Shown: in pieces, positions 1 to 6,516 of the stretch
Numbering within the stretch: position 1 is the first letter of the stretch
How the letters are laid out: each line of letters opens with the position of its first letter
The notes under the pieces: model-generated
What the model saw: only the letters and a program-made list of their open reading frames with translations
Told to the model about the DNA's origin: nothing
The model's database searches: none
From: an uncultured Bifidobacterium sp.
GTDB lineage: Bacteria > Actinomycetota > Actinomycetes > Actinomycetales > Bifidobacteriaceae
Assembly (NCBI GenBank): GCA_937874315.1
Contig: CALNAE010000196.1
Coordinates: 1-9,001, forward strand
DNA: 9,001 bases
Reading direction: 5' to 3'
Program-made: the position numbers and the translations under genes

Positions 1-366
1 GCACCTGACGCAAGAAGTGTAGCTTACAAGATCCGAGGCATACTTATGATCGCGGACAGTGGGCGACCGCTTATCGATGCGCTCGCCGGGCAGCTGGAGC
101 TGGCTCGCGAGAAACTGAGTGGAGTGCGCAGCGATTCACCGGCGTGGAAAGTGCTGCCGCATCTAGTTGCGCAGCCGGTGGTGAACACGCGCTATCTGCG
201 CGAAGATATTGGTATGAGCAAGCCTCAGGCGGAGCGGGCGATCAAGCAACTCGGAGAACTGGGAATCCTGGCGCCCCGATCGGGCAAACAGCGCAATGTG
301 CTTTGGGAACATCGCGGGATCCTTGGCGTGCTGGAAGGGTATGCGGAAGGTTTGCGGCGTGGGTGA
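1..366 (+). CDS. Fic-family-like protein, C-terminal part with winged-helix domain (5' partial)
   Basis: The reading frame is open from the left edge to a TGA at 364-366, so this is probably the 3' end of a longer gene. An internal ATG at 46 with a weak GAGG seven bases upstream could also start a 106-residue protein. Counting from that ATG, residues about 33-88 look like a winged helix-turn-helix: AWKVLPHLVAQPVV, then a helix with RYLREDIGMSKPQAERAIK, then a GILAPRSGKQRNVLW wing. This layout resembles the C-terminal wHTH that follows the Fic AMPylation domain in many bacterial Fic proteins. The Fic catalytic motif (HxFxxGNGR type) is not in the window, so function rests on the tail alone. 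The gene ends 242 bases before cas3 and is probably outside the cas operon. It could also be a decayed fragment or another wHTH protein. Confidence 0.55.
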   Translation, partial: APDARSVAYKIRGILMIADSGRPLIDALAGQLELAREKLSGVRSDSPAWKVLPHLVAQPVVNTRYLREDIGMSKPQAERAIKQLGELGILAPRSGKQRNVLWEHRGILGVLEGYAEGLRRG

Positions 367-401
367 TTTGACGCGGGCGGGCTTGAAGATGTGGCGACTA
401 C

Positions 402-434
402 TGGGTTCTTTGGCACTTGATGACGAAGAACCCA
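402..434 (-). repeat. Perfect 9-bp inverted repeat, candidate 3' hairpin of the crRNA-like RNA
   Basis: TGGGTTCTT at 402-410 is the exact reverse complement of AAGAACCCA at 426-434, separated by 15 bases. It lies between the Fic-like gene and cas3. There is no T-run on either side, so it is not a classical intrinsic terminator. On the minus strand it begins 28 nt after the pseudo-handle of the crRNA-like element. It could therefore act as a 3'-protecting hairpin, like the repeat hairpin that stays on the 3' end of type I-C crRNAs. On the plus strand it could be a terminator-like hairpin for the Fic-like gene. Confidence 0.5.
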
Positions 435-462
435 AGAGATCGCTATGCATGCACCGCACAAC

Positions 463-498
463 TTTTCAATCCGCATCTTTCGCAATGCGAAAGATGAC
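463..498 (-). repeat. Degenerate CRISPR repeat (pseudo-repeat) of the crRNA-like RNA
   Basis: Read on the minus strand it is GT, then a 10-bp stem CATCTTTCGC / GCGAAAGATG with loop ATT, then the 11-nt tail CGGATTGAAAA. The array repeat (8922-8952) is GT, then a 7-bp stem CGCTCCC / GGGAGCG with loop TCCG, then TGGATTGAAAT. The architecture is the same and the 11-nt handles agree at 9 of 11 positions, while the stem sequence is entirely different but still perfectly paired. The stem is 3 bp longer and the loop 1 nt shorter, which fully accounts for 36 versus 31 nt. Conserved handle with rewritten but paired stem indicates selection for recognition and cutting by Cas5c. Counting the middle of the loop, the DNA is an 11-bp dyad with a 1-base centre, so a protein operator is the main alternative. 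Confidence 0.8.
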
Positions 499-504
499 AC
501 AGTT

Positions 505-533
505 ACGATACCTGTCTTGCCTGGCGTTGTCCA
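505..533 (-). promoter_or_regulatory. Predicted promoter of the crRNA-like RNA
   Basis: On the minus strand, TGGACA (533-528, 5 of 6 to TTGACA) is followed after exactly 17 bases by TATCGT (510-505, 4 of 6 to TATAAT). The predicted transcription start is around 498-499, at the first bases of the pseudo-repeat. Its -35 box overlaps the -35 box of the divergent cas promoter (527-532). Confidence 0.6.
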
Positions 534-541
534 TCGCAGGC
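519..541. repeat. Interrupted inverted repeat around the shared -35 region
   Basis: GCCTGGCG at 519-526 faces CGCAGGC at 535-541 around TTGTCCAT. Five plus two base pairs form if one G is left unpaired. It straddles the -35 boxes of both divergent promoters, so it could be a repressor operator acting on both. The symmetry is imperfect, and no regulator gene is identified. Confidence 0.3.
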
Positions 542-555
542 GACACACATATCAT
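527..555 (+). promoter_or_regulatory. Predicted promoter of the cas operon
   Basis: TTGTCC (527-532, 4 of 6 to TTGACA) and TATCAT (550-555, 5 of 6 to TATAAT) are separated by 17 bases. Transcription would start near 562, giving a 5' leader of about 47 nt before the cas3 ATG at 609. A second -10-like TATGAT at 574-579 lacks a well-spaced -35. All cas genes follow on the same strand with short gaps, so this is the likely main operon promoter. Confidence 0.6.
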
Positions 556-559
556 TCTA

Positions 560-597
560 TTCGTTGTACAGTGTATGATGAATATCAGGCAAGTTAG
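560..597 (+). promoter_or_regulatory. Predicted Cascade target site (TTC PAM plus partial protospacer) at the cas promoter
   Basis: TTC at 560-562 is the usual type I-C PAM. The bases from 563 (GTTGTACAGTGTATG) match the first 15 nt of the crRNA-like guide except at positions 6, 8 and 12. In type I R-loops every sixth base is flipped out, so mismatches at 6 and 12 should cost little; mismatches 6 and 8 would be rG:dT wobbles. From position 16 on, the match is no better than chance. Such a PAM plus partial seed match is what binding without Cas3 cleavage would need. The site starts about 5 bases after the -10 box and reaches the cas3 ribosome-binding site, so a bound complex should block initiation or early elongation. 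Confidence 0.7.
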
Positions 598-608
598 GAA
601 GGAAAAGT

Positions 609-2978
609 ATGTCACAACTATATGCTCGCAAAGATGACGAAGGGTCGGTGCAGACCCTGTTCGACCATCTGCACAACACGGCGCGACTTGCGGGAGAATT
701 CGAGGACGAGTTCAGCGAGACCTCTCAGACCGCAGGGATTCATCATGACGAGGGGAAGGCGAAGAAGGACTTCCAACAATACCTGTTCGCGGACGACGCC
801 AAACGAGGCTCAGTGATTCATGCGTATCAAGGAGCCTTCACGATTTCAGAGATTCCTGCAGCCGATGCAGCTGCGAAGCTTACACAGGAAATCCTTGAGT
901 TGGCCGTGGCCAATCATCATGGTGATCTCCCTGACTGCGTTGCACCAAGTGGTGATGAGTCGTTTTTTGACAAGATGTCAGAAGCGAACAAAGGCGAGGA
1001 GAAATACCATTATCAAGAAGTCAAGAAGAACATTCCTCAACTTGACTTGGACACCGACGCACGGTTTGAACGAAGCGTTTCAGAGACCCACATCCTACTT
1101 GAACGTCTCATGCACGCTGGCTTCTACAAACAGGAATCGCTATATTTTTCGCTCGGTCAGTATGTGAAATACATTTTCTCGCGACTGGTCGATGCTGACC
1201 GATTGGATGCGGGAAATTTCAGCTCCCATCAGCATTTCACCTTGCACAAACCGGATTGGCAGCAGCTTGTCGATAGTTTCGAGAAGAACATCAGTGCCTT
1301 TGACAACACGTCGCCGATCAATCAGATACGTTCGGAGATCTCTGATGAGTGCCTCACTGCTGCAGACAGAACAACAGGTATATACAAACTGGCGGTACCG
1401 ACCGGTGGTGGAAAGACGTTGGCCTCGTTACGTTTTGCTTTGCATCATGCGTTGCGAACGCAGAAGAGTCATATCATCTATGTCAGCCCCTATTTGACGA
1501 TAACCACCCAAACCACTCAGTCTTTCCGGAAAATCCTTGATCTTCCGGAGGACAGCGACATCATCCTAGAACATTATTCGAGTGTAATGAACTCCGATGA
1601 CGAGAACAATGGCAAAGAAGACGGTTCGACGGTGAACCGTCGGAAGCTGGCGGCCGAACGTTGGGACAATCCCATCATCGTGACAACGATGGTGCAGTTC
1701 CTCGAAACGGTGATGTCGTCACATGGTACGAAACTGCGCAAGTTCCACAATATGGCGAATAGCGTCATCGTGTTCGACGAGATCCAATCCATCCCGGTCA
1801 ATGCAATCAATTTGTTCAACGAGGTTGTCAGCTTCCTGTCCAAAATCTTGAACTGCACGATACTGCTATGCTCGGCGACCCAGCCATTGCTTGATAAGAC
1901 CGATCGGCGTAATCTGCTGCTTTCCGAAAATCCAGACCTCATCGAAGATTCCGACAAATACGCTGTCGCTCTGAAAAGGACCAATATTGTCCCGATTCCG
2001 CAAGAAAAGGACCTTGACGAATTGGCTGATTTCGTCATGGAAAGGGCCAAGGAAAACGGAAACTGCCTCGCCATCGTCAATCTGAAGTCAGAGGCGAGGA
2101 AGCTGTATCAGCATCTGGAAGAACTCGATGCCGACGGTGAATTCGTGCTGGTGCATTTAAGCACTTCAATGTGTGGCAAGCACAGGGCCAATGAGCTCAA
2201 GAATATGATCAAACTGCTCGAGAGTCATCAGCCGATAATCTGCGTGAGCACCCAGCTGATCGAAGCGGGAGTGGACATCTCCTTCGCCTGCGTGGTTCGT
2301 GCCATGGCAGGTCTCGACAGCATTCTGCAGTCTGCCGGTCGATGCAACCGGAACGGCGAATCGAAAGAAGCCAAGAACGTCTATGTCGTTCCTATCAAGA
2401 ATGAGCGCGGACTGGAGAAACTTAAAGATATCAAACTTGGAAAGGAGATCACCAATCGGCTTGTTCGTGATCATCCTGGAGTAGACCTGCTGTCAGATGA
2501 CATGCTTAACGAGTTCTATGGACTCTACTTCGCTCCTCGCCAAACTGAGATGGATTACCCGATTGACTCTTCGCACAACATTTATACCATGCTCTCTTCC
2601 AATGAATATGATCGGAATCGTTATTTGGATCGGACGTCCAAGCGATACGGCCATCAATTGGCTCAGGCGTTTAGGACGGCAAGTGATCAATTCCATGTCA
2701 TTCCTAACCTTACCAAGGATGTAATCGTGGACTATGGTGATTCGATGGCGCTCTTGGAACAATTCAGGAAGGGGGACATGAAAACAAAGATTAAGACCTT
2801 GCACTTGCTGCAGGATTATTCAGTTTCTTTATTTGACTACGAGATCGAGAAGCTGTCTGAAGTGCATGCGATAAGTGTCATAGATTCGGAGTTCGGCATT
2901 TCGTCGTTGGATAAGCAATATTATAAAAAGGAGTACGGCGTCGTGTTGGAGACGGAGATGTCTCCTTTGTTCGCGTGA
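609..2978 (+). CDS. cas3: Cas3, type I-C CRISPR-associated HD nuclease / DExD helicase
   Basis: Cas3 is recruited by Cascade to R-loops, nicks the displaced strand with its HD domain, and degrades the target DNA while translocating in an ATP-dependent way. The protein has 789 residues, normal for type I-C. The N-terminal HD domain shows H20, the H46-D47 pair in HHDEGK, H71, H103-H104 in NHHGDLPD, and D195/D197 in LVDADRLD. The SF2 helicase follows: Walker A TGGGKT at 265-270, DEIQ box at 390-393, SAT at 422-424, motif V AGVDI at 553-557 and motif VI QSAGRCNR at 574-581. No key residue appears lost. The ATG at 609 is preceded by AGGAAGGA (596-603) with 5 bases of spacing. It is the first gene of the operon, and its predicted promoter overlaps the candidate autorepression target. 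The next gene starts 16 bases after the stop. Confidence 0.97.
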   Translation: MSQLYARKDDEGSVQTLFDHLHNTARLAGEFEDEFSETSQTAGIHHDEGKAKKDFQQYLFADDAKRGSVIHAYQGAFTISEIPAADAAAKLTQEILELAVANHHGDLPDCVAPSGDESFFDKMSEANKGEEKYHYQEVKKNIPQLDLDTDARFERSVSETHILLERLMHAGFYKQESLYFSLGQYVKYIFSRLVDADRLDAGNFSSHQHFTLHKPDWQQLVDSFEKNISAFDNTSPINQIRSEISDECLTAADRTTGIYKLAVPTGGGKTLASLRFALHHALRTQKSHIIYVSPYLTITTQTTQSFRKILDLPEDSDIILEHYSSVMNSDDENNGKEDGSTVNRRKLAAERWDNPIIVTTMVQFLETVMSSHGTKLRKFHNMANSVIVFDEIQSIPVNAINLFNEVVSFLSKILNCTILLCSATQPLLDKTDRRNLLLSENPDLIEDSDKYAVALKRTNIVPIPQEKDLDELADFVMERAKENGNCLAIVNLKSEARKLYQHLEELDADGEFVLVHLSTSMCGKHRANELKNMIKLLESHQPIICVSTQLIEAGVDISFACVVRAMAGLDSILQSAGRCNRNGESKEAKNVYVVPIKNERGLEKLKDIKLGKEITNRLVRDHPGVDLLSDDMLNEFYGLYFAPRQTEMDYPIDSSHNIYTMLSSNEYDRNRYLDRTSKRYGHQLAQAFRTASDQFHVIPNLTKDVIVDYGDSMALLEQFRKGDMKTKIKTLHLLQDYSVSLFDYEIEKLSEVHAISVIDSEFGISSLDKQYYKKEYGVVLETEMSPLFA

Positions 2979-2994
2979 GTAGAAGGGGTTGCAT

Positions 2995-3699
2995 GTGCTG
3001 AAGGAACGAAACTCGATTGAGTATGAGCTATATGCTCCGTATGCCCTTTTTTCGGAAGTGGCAACGAGAACTGGGGGGGAGAAATTCTCTTATCAAGTCC
3101 CCACATACCAGGCGCTGAAAGGCATCACGGAGAGTATTTACTGGAAGCCGACATTCATTTGGGTAATTGATGGCGTACGAGTGATGAACAAGATACAAAC
3201 CGAAGGGAAAGGCATTCGTCCGATTAAGATGAATGGCGGTAACGACCTCTCCTATTATACGTATCTCAAAGACGTGCGTTACCGGGTACGAGCGCATTTC
3301 GAATGGAATGAGCAGCGCCAAGACCTTGTACAGGACCGCAATGAAAACAAACACCATAATATAGCGAAACGTTCGCTCGCCCAGGGAGGTAGAAGGGACA
3401 TTTTCCTCGGTGCCCGTGAATGCCAAGGATATGTCGAGCCGTGTTCATTCGACTCGGGTGAAGGGTTCTACGATAAGTACGGCGAGATGAGTCTTGGATA
3501 CATGTTCTACGGATTTTCATATCCCGATGAGAATCCCGAGCATAATTTCATTGCAAAATTCTGGCGTCCAGTGATGAATAATGGAGTTATCGCTTTCGTC
3601 AGACCGGATGCACCGTCATTGGATTGCAACGTCATTCGTGAACAACAGGCGGTGAAGGACTTCATAATAGGGGATAACTTTAGTTTGGCGCAGGAGTGA
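2995..3699 (+). CDS. cas5c: Cas5c (Cas5d), type I-C pre-crRNA endonuclease and Cascade subunit
   Basis: In type I-C, which lacks Cas6, this Cas5 variant cuts the repeat RNA at the base of its hairpin and then caps the 5' handle in Cascade. I choose the GTG at 2995 (234 residues): the strong AAGGGG at 2983-2988 is then six bases upstream. The in-frame TTG at 2989 would touch that site with no spacing. The N-terminal half has the ferredoxin-like Cas5 pattern with YQVPTYQALKGI and IYWKP (Y49, a possible counterpart of the catalytic tyrosine). A KHH stretch at K119-H120-H121 corresponds to the Lys-His catalytic pair known in Bacillus Cas5d. GARECQGYVEPC follows. The final codons contain the Shine-Dalgarno site for cas8c. 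By inference it would process both the array transcript and the crRNA-like RNA at 402-498. Confidence 0.95.
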   Translation: MLKERNSIEYELYAPYALFSEVATRTGGEKFSYQVPTYQALKGITESIYWKPTFIWVIDGVRVMNKIQTEGKGIRPIKMNGGNDLSYYTYLKDVRYRVRAHFEWNEQRQDLVQDRNENKHHNIAKRSLAQGGRRDIFLGARECQGYVEPCSFDSGEGFYDKYGEMSLGYMFYGFSYPDENPEHNFIAKFWRPVMNNGVIAFVRPDAPSLDCNVIREQQAVKDFIIGDNFSLAQE

Positions 3700-3703
3700 T
3701 GAT

Positions 3704-5668
3704 ATGAGCTTATGGTCGAGTCTACTTGAAACATACGATGAAGTGCAGAACGTCGCTGGAATGATTCCGCCTGATCGTGGTGGAAATCTTGATGTGAGCA
3801 AGGTCCTTCTGCCGTTGCATCACACTACGTTGAAGACGCAGCTCTGCGTGACCCTTGATCAGAATGGCGATCTAAGGAGAATCGAGAAGGATTCGAAGGA
3901 CGTCACCATTGTCGCGCCATGCACTGAGAAATCCATGGGTCGCTCCGGCACGAAGCCGGTGCCTCATCCGTTATGTGATCAGCTGCAATATGTCGATAAG
4001 GCGTACGACGCAGACAAGTTCGCTTTGTATATGCACCAGTTGAGCAGCTGGAAGGGGGAGAGCACCAAACTCAACGCCATCTATCGTTATCTCTCCGAAC
4101 ATAGCATTTCGGCGGATGCGCAGGACTACGATATAGACCTTTACGATCCTGATAGCACCTCAGATGATTCAGATGAACCGGAATCGAATGAACAAGACGC
4201 CCAAAGTCGGTTCAATAAAGATCGCAAGCTCGGAGTCCGGTTCTCTGTGGAAGTTCCGGGTGACGATACCCCTCATGTGTGGGAGGACAGGGCAATACGT
4301 GAGCTATGGATTGCCCATCAAAGCAGCGCAGGCGAAGCAATCGGAGTCGACGATTTCGGTGAGGCCTTGTACGAGTCTGCTGACAGCTTCCCGAAAAAGA
4401 TAGTGAGTGCCGACGGCAATGCCAAACTCATTTCGGCCAATGACAACACCAACTTCACCTTCCGTGGCAGATTCGCCGATAAAAGTGAAGCATTGAGAAT
4501 CGATAAACTCACTTCGCAGAAGGTTCATTCGACGTTGTCCTGGATCGTCGGCAATAACGGCAATGTTACCGATACCCAAGATATCGTGATTTGGGCAGTA
4601 GGAAAAGATCCTGCTGATGTGGTGAATCCCGAGGGGAATTCCAACGAGTTGTTTGCCCAATTCCAGGGTTCTGAGGAGCGTACCGAGTCAGAGCAGCAGG
4701 CTGAGGCGCGTCATCAGATCGATGTTGACTATGCGGAAAAATTCGCGAAAATTCTGCGTGGCTATGGCGATGCACAGACGTTAAAGAAACACGGCAGAAA
4801 GGTCGTGCTTGCGATTTTTGATGCTGCGACATCAGGCAGACTCAGCGTAACGTTCTATCGTGAGCTGGACAGCGGTAAATACTTGGATAGTATCCTGCGC
4901 TGGCATATTGATTCCGCTTGGCCGCTTATACGATTTACCAATGACGAGAAAAATAAGCCTAAGGCTATAAAATATATTGGCGCTCCTTCCTTTGACGATA
5001 TCGTGAAATGCGCTTATGCGGTTGACGAGCGTTCGAGTACCAGTTACAAGCGTTTCTCGAAAAACGTCAAGAAGGAATTAATCGAATGCATGTTTGGCAG
5101 TCATGACCTCCCTAGTTCTCTGTTGTGGTCGGCGTTCCATCGGGTCACACGGCCAATGGGATATAGCAGCACGTCGGCATGGTCTCGGAACTTCGAGATT
5201 GCATGCAGCCTTTGGAAAAAACACTTTGTACAGGAAAGGACAATCGTAACTATGGAACTGGATGTGACGCGGACCGATAGAGATTATCTCTACGGACGTC
5301 TGCTGGCGCTCGCCGATGACTTTGAATCCGGAGTGCTGTATCAACAAGGCATTCTTGACACACGGCCAACCAATGCGGTGAAGCTCATGAGCAACTTCGT
5401 GGCCAAACCCTATTCCACATGGGGCAACCTGTGGAAACAGCTTACGCCGTATATGAAATCGTCTGATTCGAAGACGTTGTACGGAGTTAAACGTTTTCAA
5501 GATGATGTCGATGATGTCATGACGCTTTTCCAGGAGGGGGATTACGACAACAGCGATGCATTATCGCCATTATTCCTTTTGGGGTACTCGTCTCAGCGCA
5601 GAGTTCTTAAACAACGCATCGAGGCGAAGAAATCTACAGAAGCAACCGAAGAAATTAAAGGAGAATAA
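3704..5668 (+). CDS. cas8c: Cas8c (Csd1), type I-C Cascade large subunit
   Basis: Cas8c is the large subunit that reads the PAM (TTC in characterised type I-C systems), opens the target and helps recruit Cas3. The 654-residue product follows the Csd1 family pattern, with N-terminal SLLETYDEV and PPDRGGNLDVSKVLLPLHHT and C-terminal TDRDYLYGRLLALAD and PYSTWGNLWKQL. The ATG at 3704 has AGGAG (3692-3696) seven bases upstream, inside the end of cas5c, only 4 bases after its stop. Residues 141-165 form a striking acidic, Ser-rich stretch (12 of 25 are Asp or Glu), probably a flexible insertion that makes this protein somewhat longer than many homologues. The last 138 codons are probably also translated separately as Cas11c. 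The stop lies 5 bases before the cas7c start. Confidence 0.95.
   Translation: MSLWSSLLETYDEVQNVAGMIPPDRGGNLDVSKVLLPLHHTTLKTQLCVTLDQNGDLRRIEKDSKDVTIVAPCTEKSMGRSGTKPVPHPLCDQLQYVDKAYDADKFALYMHQLSSWKGESTKLNAIYRYLSEHSISADAQDYDIDLYDPDSTSDDSDEPESNEQDAQSRFNKDRKLGVRFSVEVPGDDTPHVWEDRAIRELWIAHQSSAGEAIGVDDFGEALYESADSFPKKIVSADGNAKLISANDNTNFTFRGRFADKSEALRIDKLTSQKVHSTLSWIVGNNGNVTDTQDIVIWAVGKDPADVVNPEGNSNELFAQFQGSEERTESEQQAEARHQIDVDYAEKFAKILRGYGDAQTLKKHGRKVVLAIFDAATSGRLSVTFYRELDSGKYLDSILRWHIDSAWPLIRFTNDEKNKPKAIKYIGAPSFDDIVKCAYAVDERSSTSYKRFSKNVKKELIECMFGSHDLPSSLLWSAFHRVTRPMGYSSTSAWSRNFEIACSLWKKHFVQERTIVTMELDVTRTDRDYLYGRLLALADDFESGVLYQQGILDTRPTNAVKLMSNFVAKPYSTWGNLWKQLTPYMKSSDSKTLYGVKRFQDDVDDVMTLFQEGDYDNSDALSPLFLLGYSSQRRVLKQRIEAKKSTEATEEIKGE
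5252..5668 (+). CDS. cas11c: Cas11c, small Cascade subunit from an internal start within cas8c
   Basis: In characterised type I-C systems the small subunit has no gene of its own and is translated from an internal start in the 3' part of cas8c. Here an in-frame ATG at 5252 (codon 517 of cas8c) is preceded by a purine-rich AGGAAAGGA at 5232-5240, eleven bases upstream, strong for a site inside a coding region. The product would be 138 residues, starting MELDVTRTDRDYLYG and ending with the cas8c stop. It is mostly predicted helical, as expected for a Cas11 bundle that lines the Cascade belly and stabilises the R-loop. The internal start is inferred from position, ribosome site and family precedent. 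Confidence 0.7.
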   Translation: MELDVTRTDRDYLYGRLLALADDFESGVLYQQGILDTRPTNAVKLMSNFVAKPYSTWGNLWKQLTPYMKSSDSKTLYGVKRFQDDVDDVMTLFQEGDYDNSDALSPLFLLGYSSQRRVLKQRIEAKKSTEATEEIKGE

Positions 5669-5673
5669 ACACC

Positions 5674-6516
5674 ATGAGTCTGTCGAACAAGATTGATTTC
5701 GCTGTAACCATCATGGCTGACAATGCGAACCCCAATGGTGATCCGCTGAATGGCAATCGTCCACGGACGACGTCTGAGGGACTGGGAGAGATTTCCGATG
5801 TGGCAATCAAACGTAAAATACGCAACAGGCTTCAGGATGAGGGAGAGAGCATTTTCGTCCAGATGGACGAGCGATCTGATGACGGTGCCCGTTCGCTGAC
5901 CGACCGGATGAACGCATTCCTAAAGACCCTGAGCGCGGCTGACCGTAAACAGAAGAAAGTCGTTTTTGACGATGTATGTGCGCAGTGGATGGATGTACGG
6001 TCGTTTGGACAGGTCTTCGCCTTCAAAAAGGGAGAGGATACCGATGCAGTCTCCTTGGGAGTGAGGGGCCCAGTATCAATTCAGTCGGCTTTTTCAGTGC
6101 AGCCTATCGCCATTGATGACGTGCAGATCACGAAATCGGTGAACAGCGAGACCACGGATACCGATAAGAAGTCTTCCGACACCATGGGAATGAAGTATCG
6201 TGTTTCCGGACGCGCCGTGTACCGCACTTTTGGAAGCATCAGCACACAGCTCGCCGAGAAGACTGGGTTTAGCGATGAGGATGCGGAAAAGATCAAGAAC
6301 GCGTTGCTCACGCTTTTTGAGAATGATGAAAGTTCCGCGCGGCCTGCCGGTTCCATGGAAGTGCTGAAGGTTGTTTGGTTCACGCATACCAGCAAATACG
6401 GCCAGTATTCTTCCGCCAAAGTTCATCGCGCAGTATCTGTTGACCCCGACGGGAATGTCGCGGTTGATGCTGAGAGCATTCCGGGGCTGCAGTATGAAAT
6501 ACTTGATGGTCGCTGA
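5674..6516 (+). CDS. cas7c: Cas7c (Csd2), type I-C Cascade backbone subunit
   Basis: Cas7c polymerises along the spacer part of the crRNA and forms the Cascade backbone, flipping out every sixth base. The product is 280 residues, the usual length. Family signatures are the N-terminal DFAVTIMADNANPNGDP (NPNGDP at 19-24), the DVAIKRKIRN helix, the central GVRGPVSIQSAFS and the C-terminal THTSKYGQYSSAKVHRA. The ATG at 5674 is preceded by AAAGGAG at 5658-5664, inside the end of cas8c, with nine bases of spacing. Cas8c ends only five bases upstream, so they are co-translated neighbours. This is the last gene of the interference module. A 122-base gap with inverted repeats separates it from cas4, the longest gap in the operon. 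Confidence 0.96.
   Translation: MSLSNKIDFAVTIMADNANPNGDPLNGNRPRTTSEGLGEISDVAIKRKIRNRLQDEGESIFVQMDERSDDGARSLTDRMNAFLKTLSAADRKQKKVVFDDVCAQWMDVRSFGQVFAFKKGEDTDAVSLGVRGPVSIQSAFSVQPIAIDDVQITKSVNSETTDTDKKSSDTMGMKYRVSGRAVYRTFGSISTQLAEKTGFSDEDAEKIKNALLTLFENDESSARPAGSMEVLKVVWFTHTSKYGQYSSAKVHRAVSVDPDGNVAVDAESIPGLQYEILDGR

Larger units (their letters stand above)
402..498 (-). ncRNA. Candidate crRNA-like Cas-regulating RNA (CreR-like)
   Basis: A CRISPR-like unit is encoded on the minus strand, divergent from cas3. In transcript order it has a hairpin pseudo-repeat (498 to 463) and a spacer-like guide starting at 462 (first bases GTTGTGCGGTGCATG). The guide is 28 nt to the base of a downstream hairpin, or 35 nt (to 428) if it has the length of the real spacer. 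That second hairpin spans 434-402. A minus-strand promoter at 533-505 predicts a start near 498, right at the pseudo-repeat. The guide seed matches a TTC-flanked site at the cas promoter (563 onward). Known precedent: Cas-regulating RNAs and CreA antitoxin RNAs use degenerate repeats and partly matching guides to steer Cascade to promoters without cleavage. By inference, this RNA makes the cas operon autorepressing. The 3' end is uncertain, and no flanking second pseudo-repeat with a handle was found. At its own locus the guide is preceded by AAA instead of TTC, so it should not target itself. Confidence 0.75.

Noticed and set aside
474..496. Near-perfect 23-bp palindrome as a simple repressor operator for the cas operon
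   Set aside because: Operator is possible, but the flanking repeat-like bases (GT on one side, GGATTGAAA on the other), the 11-nt handle distance and the guide match at the cas promoter fit a pseudo-repeat better.
2989..2994. TTG at 2989 as the start of cas5c
   Set aside because: The Shine-Dalgarno AAGGGG ends at 2988 with no spacing; GTG at 2995 is spaced six bases.
5078..5500. Long minus-strand open frames such as 140 codons opposite cas8c
   Set aside because: Shadow of the cas8c coding frame with no ribosome site or family features; the same holds for other antisense frames opposite cas genes.
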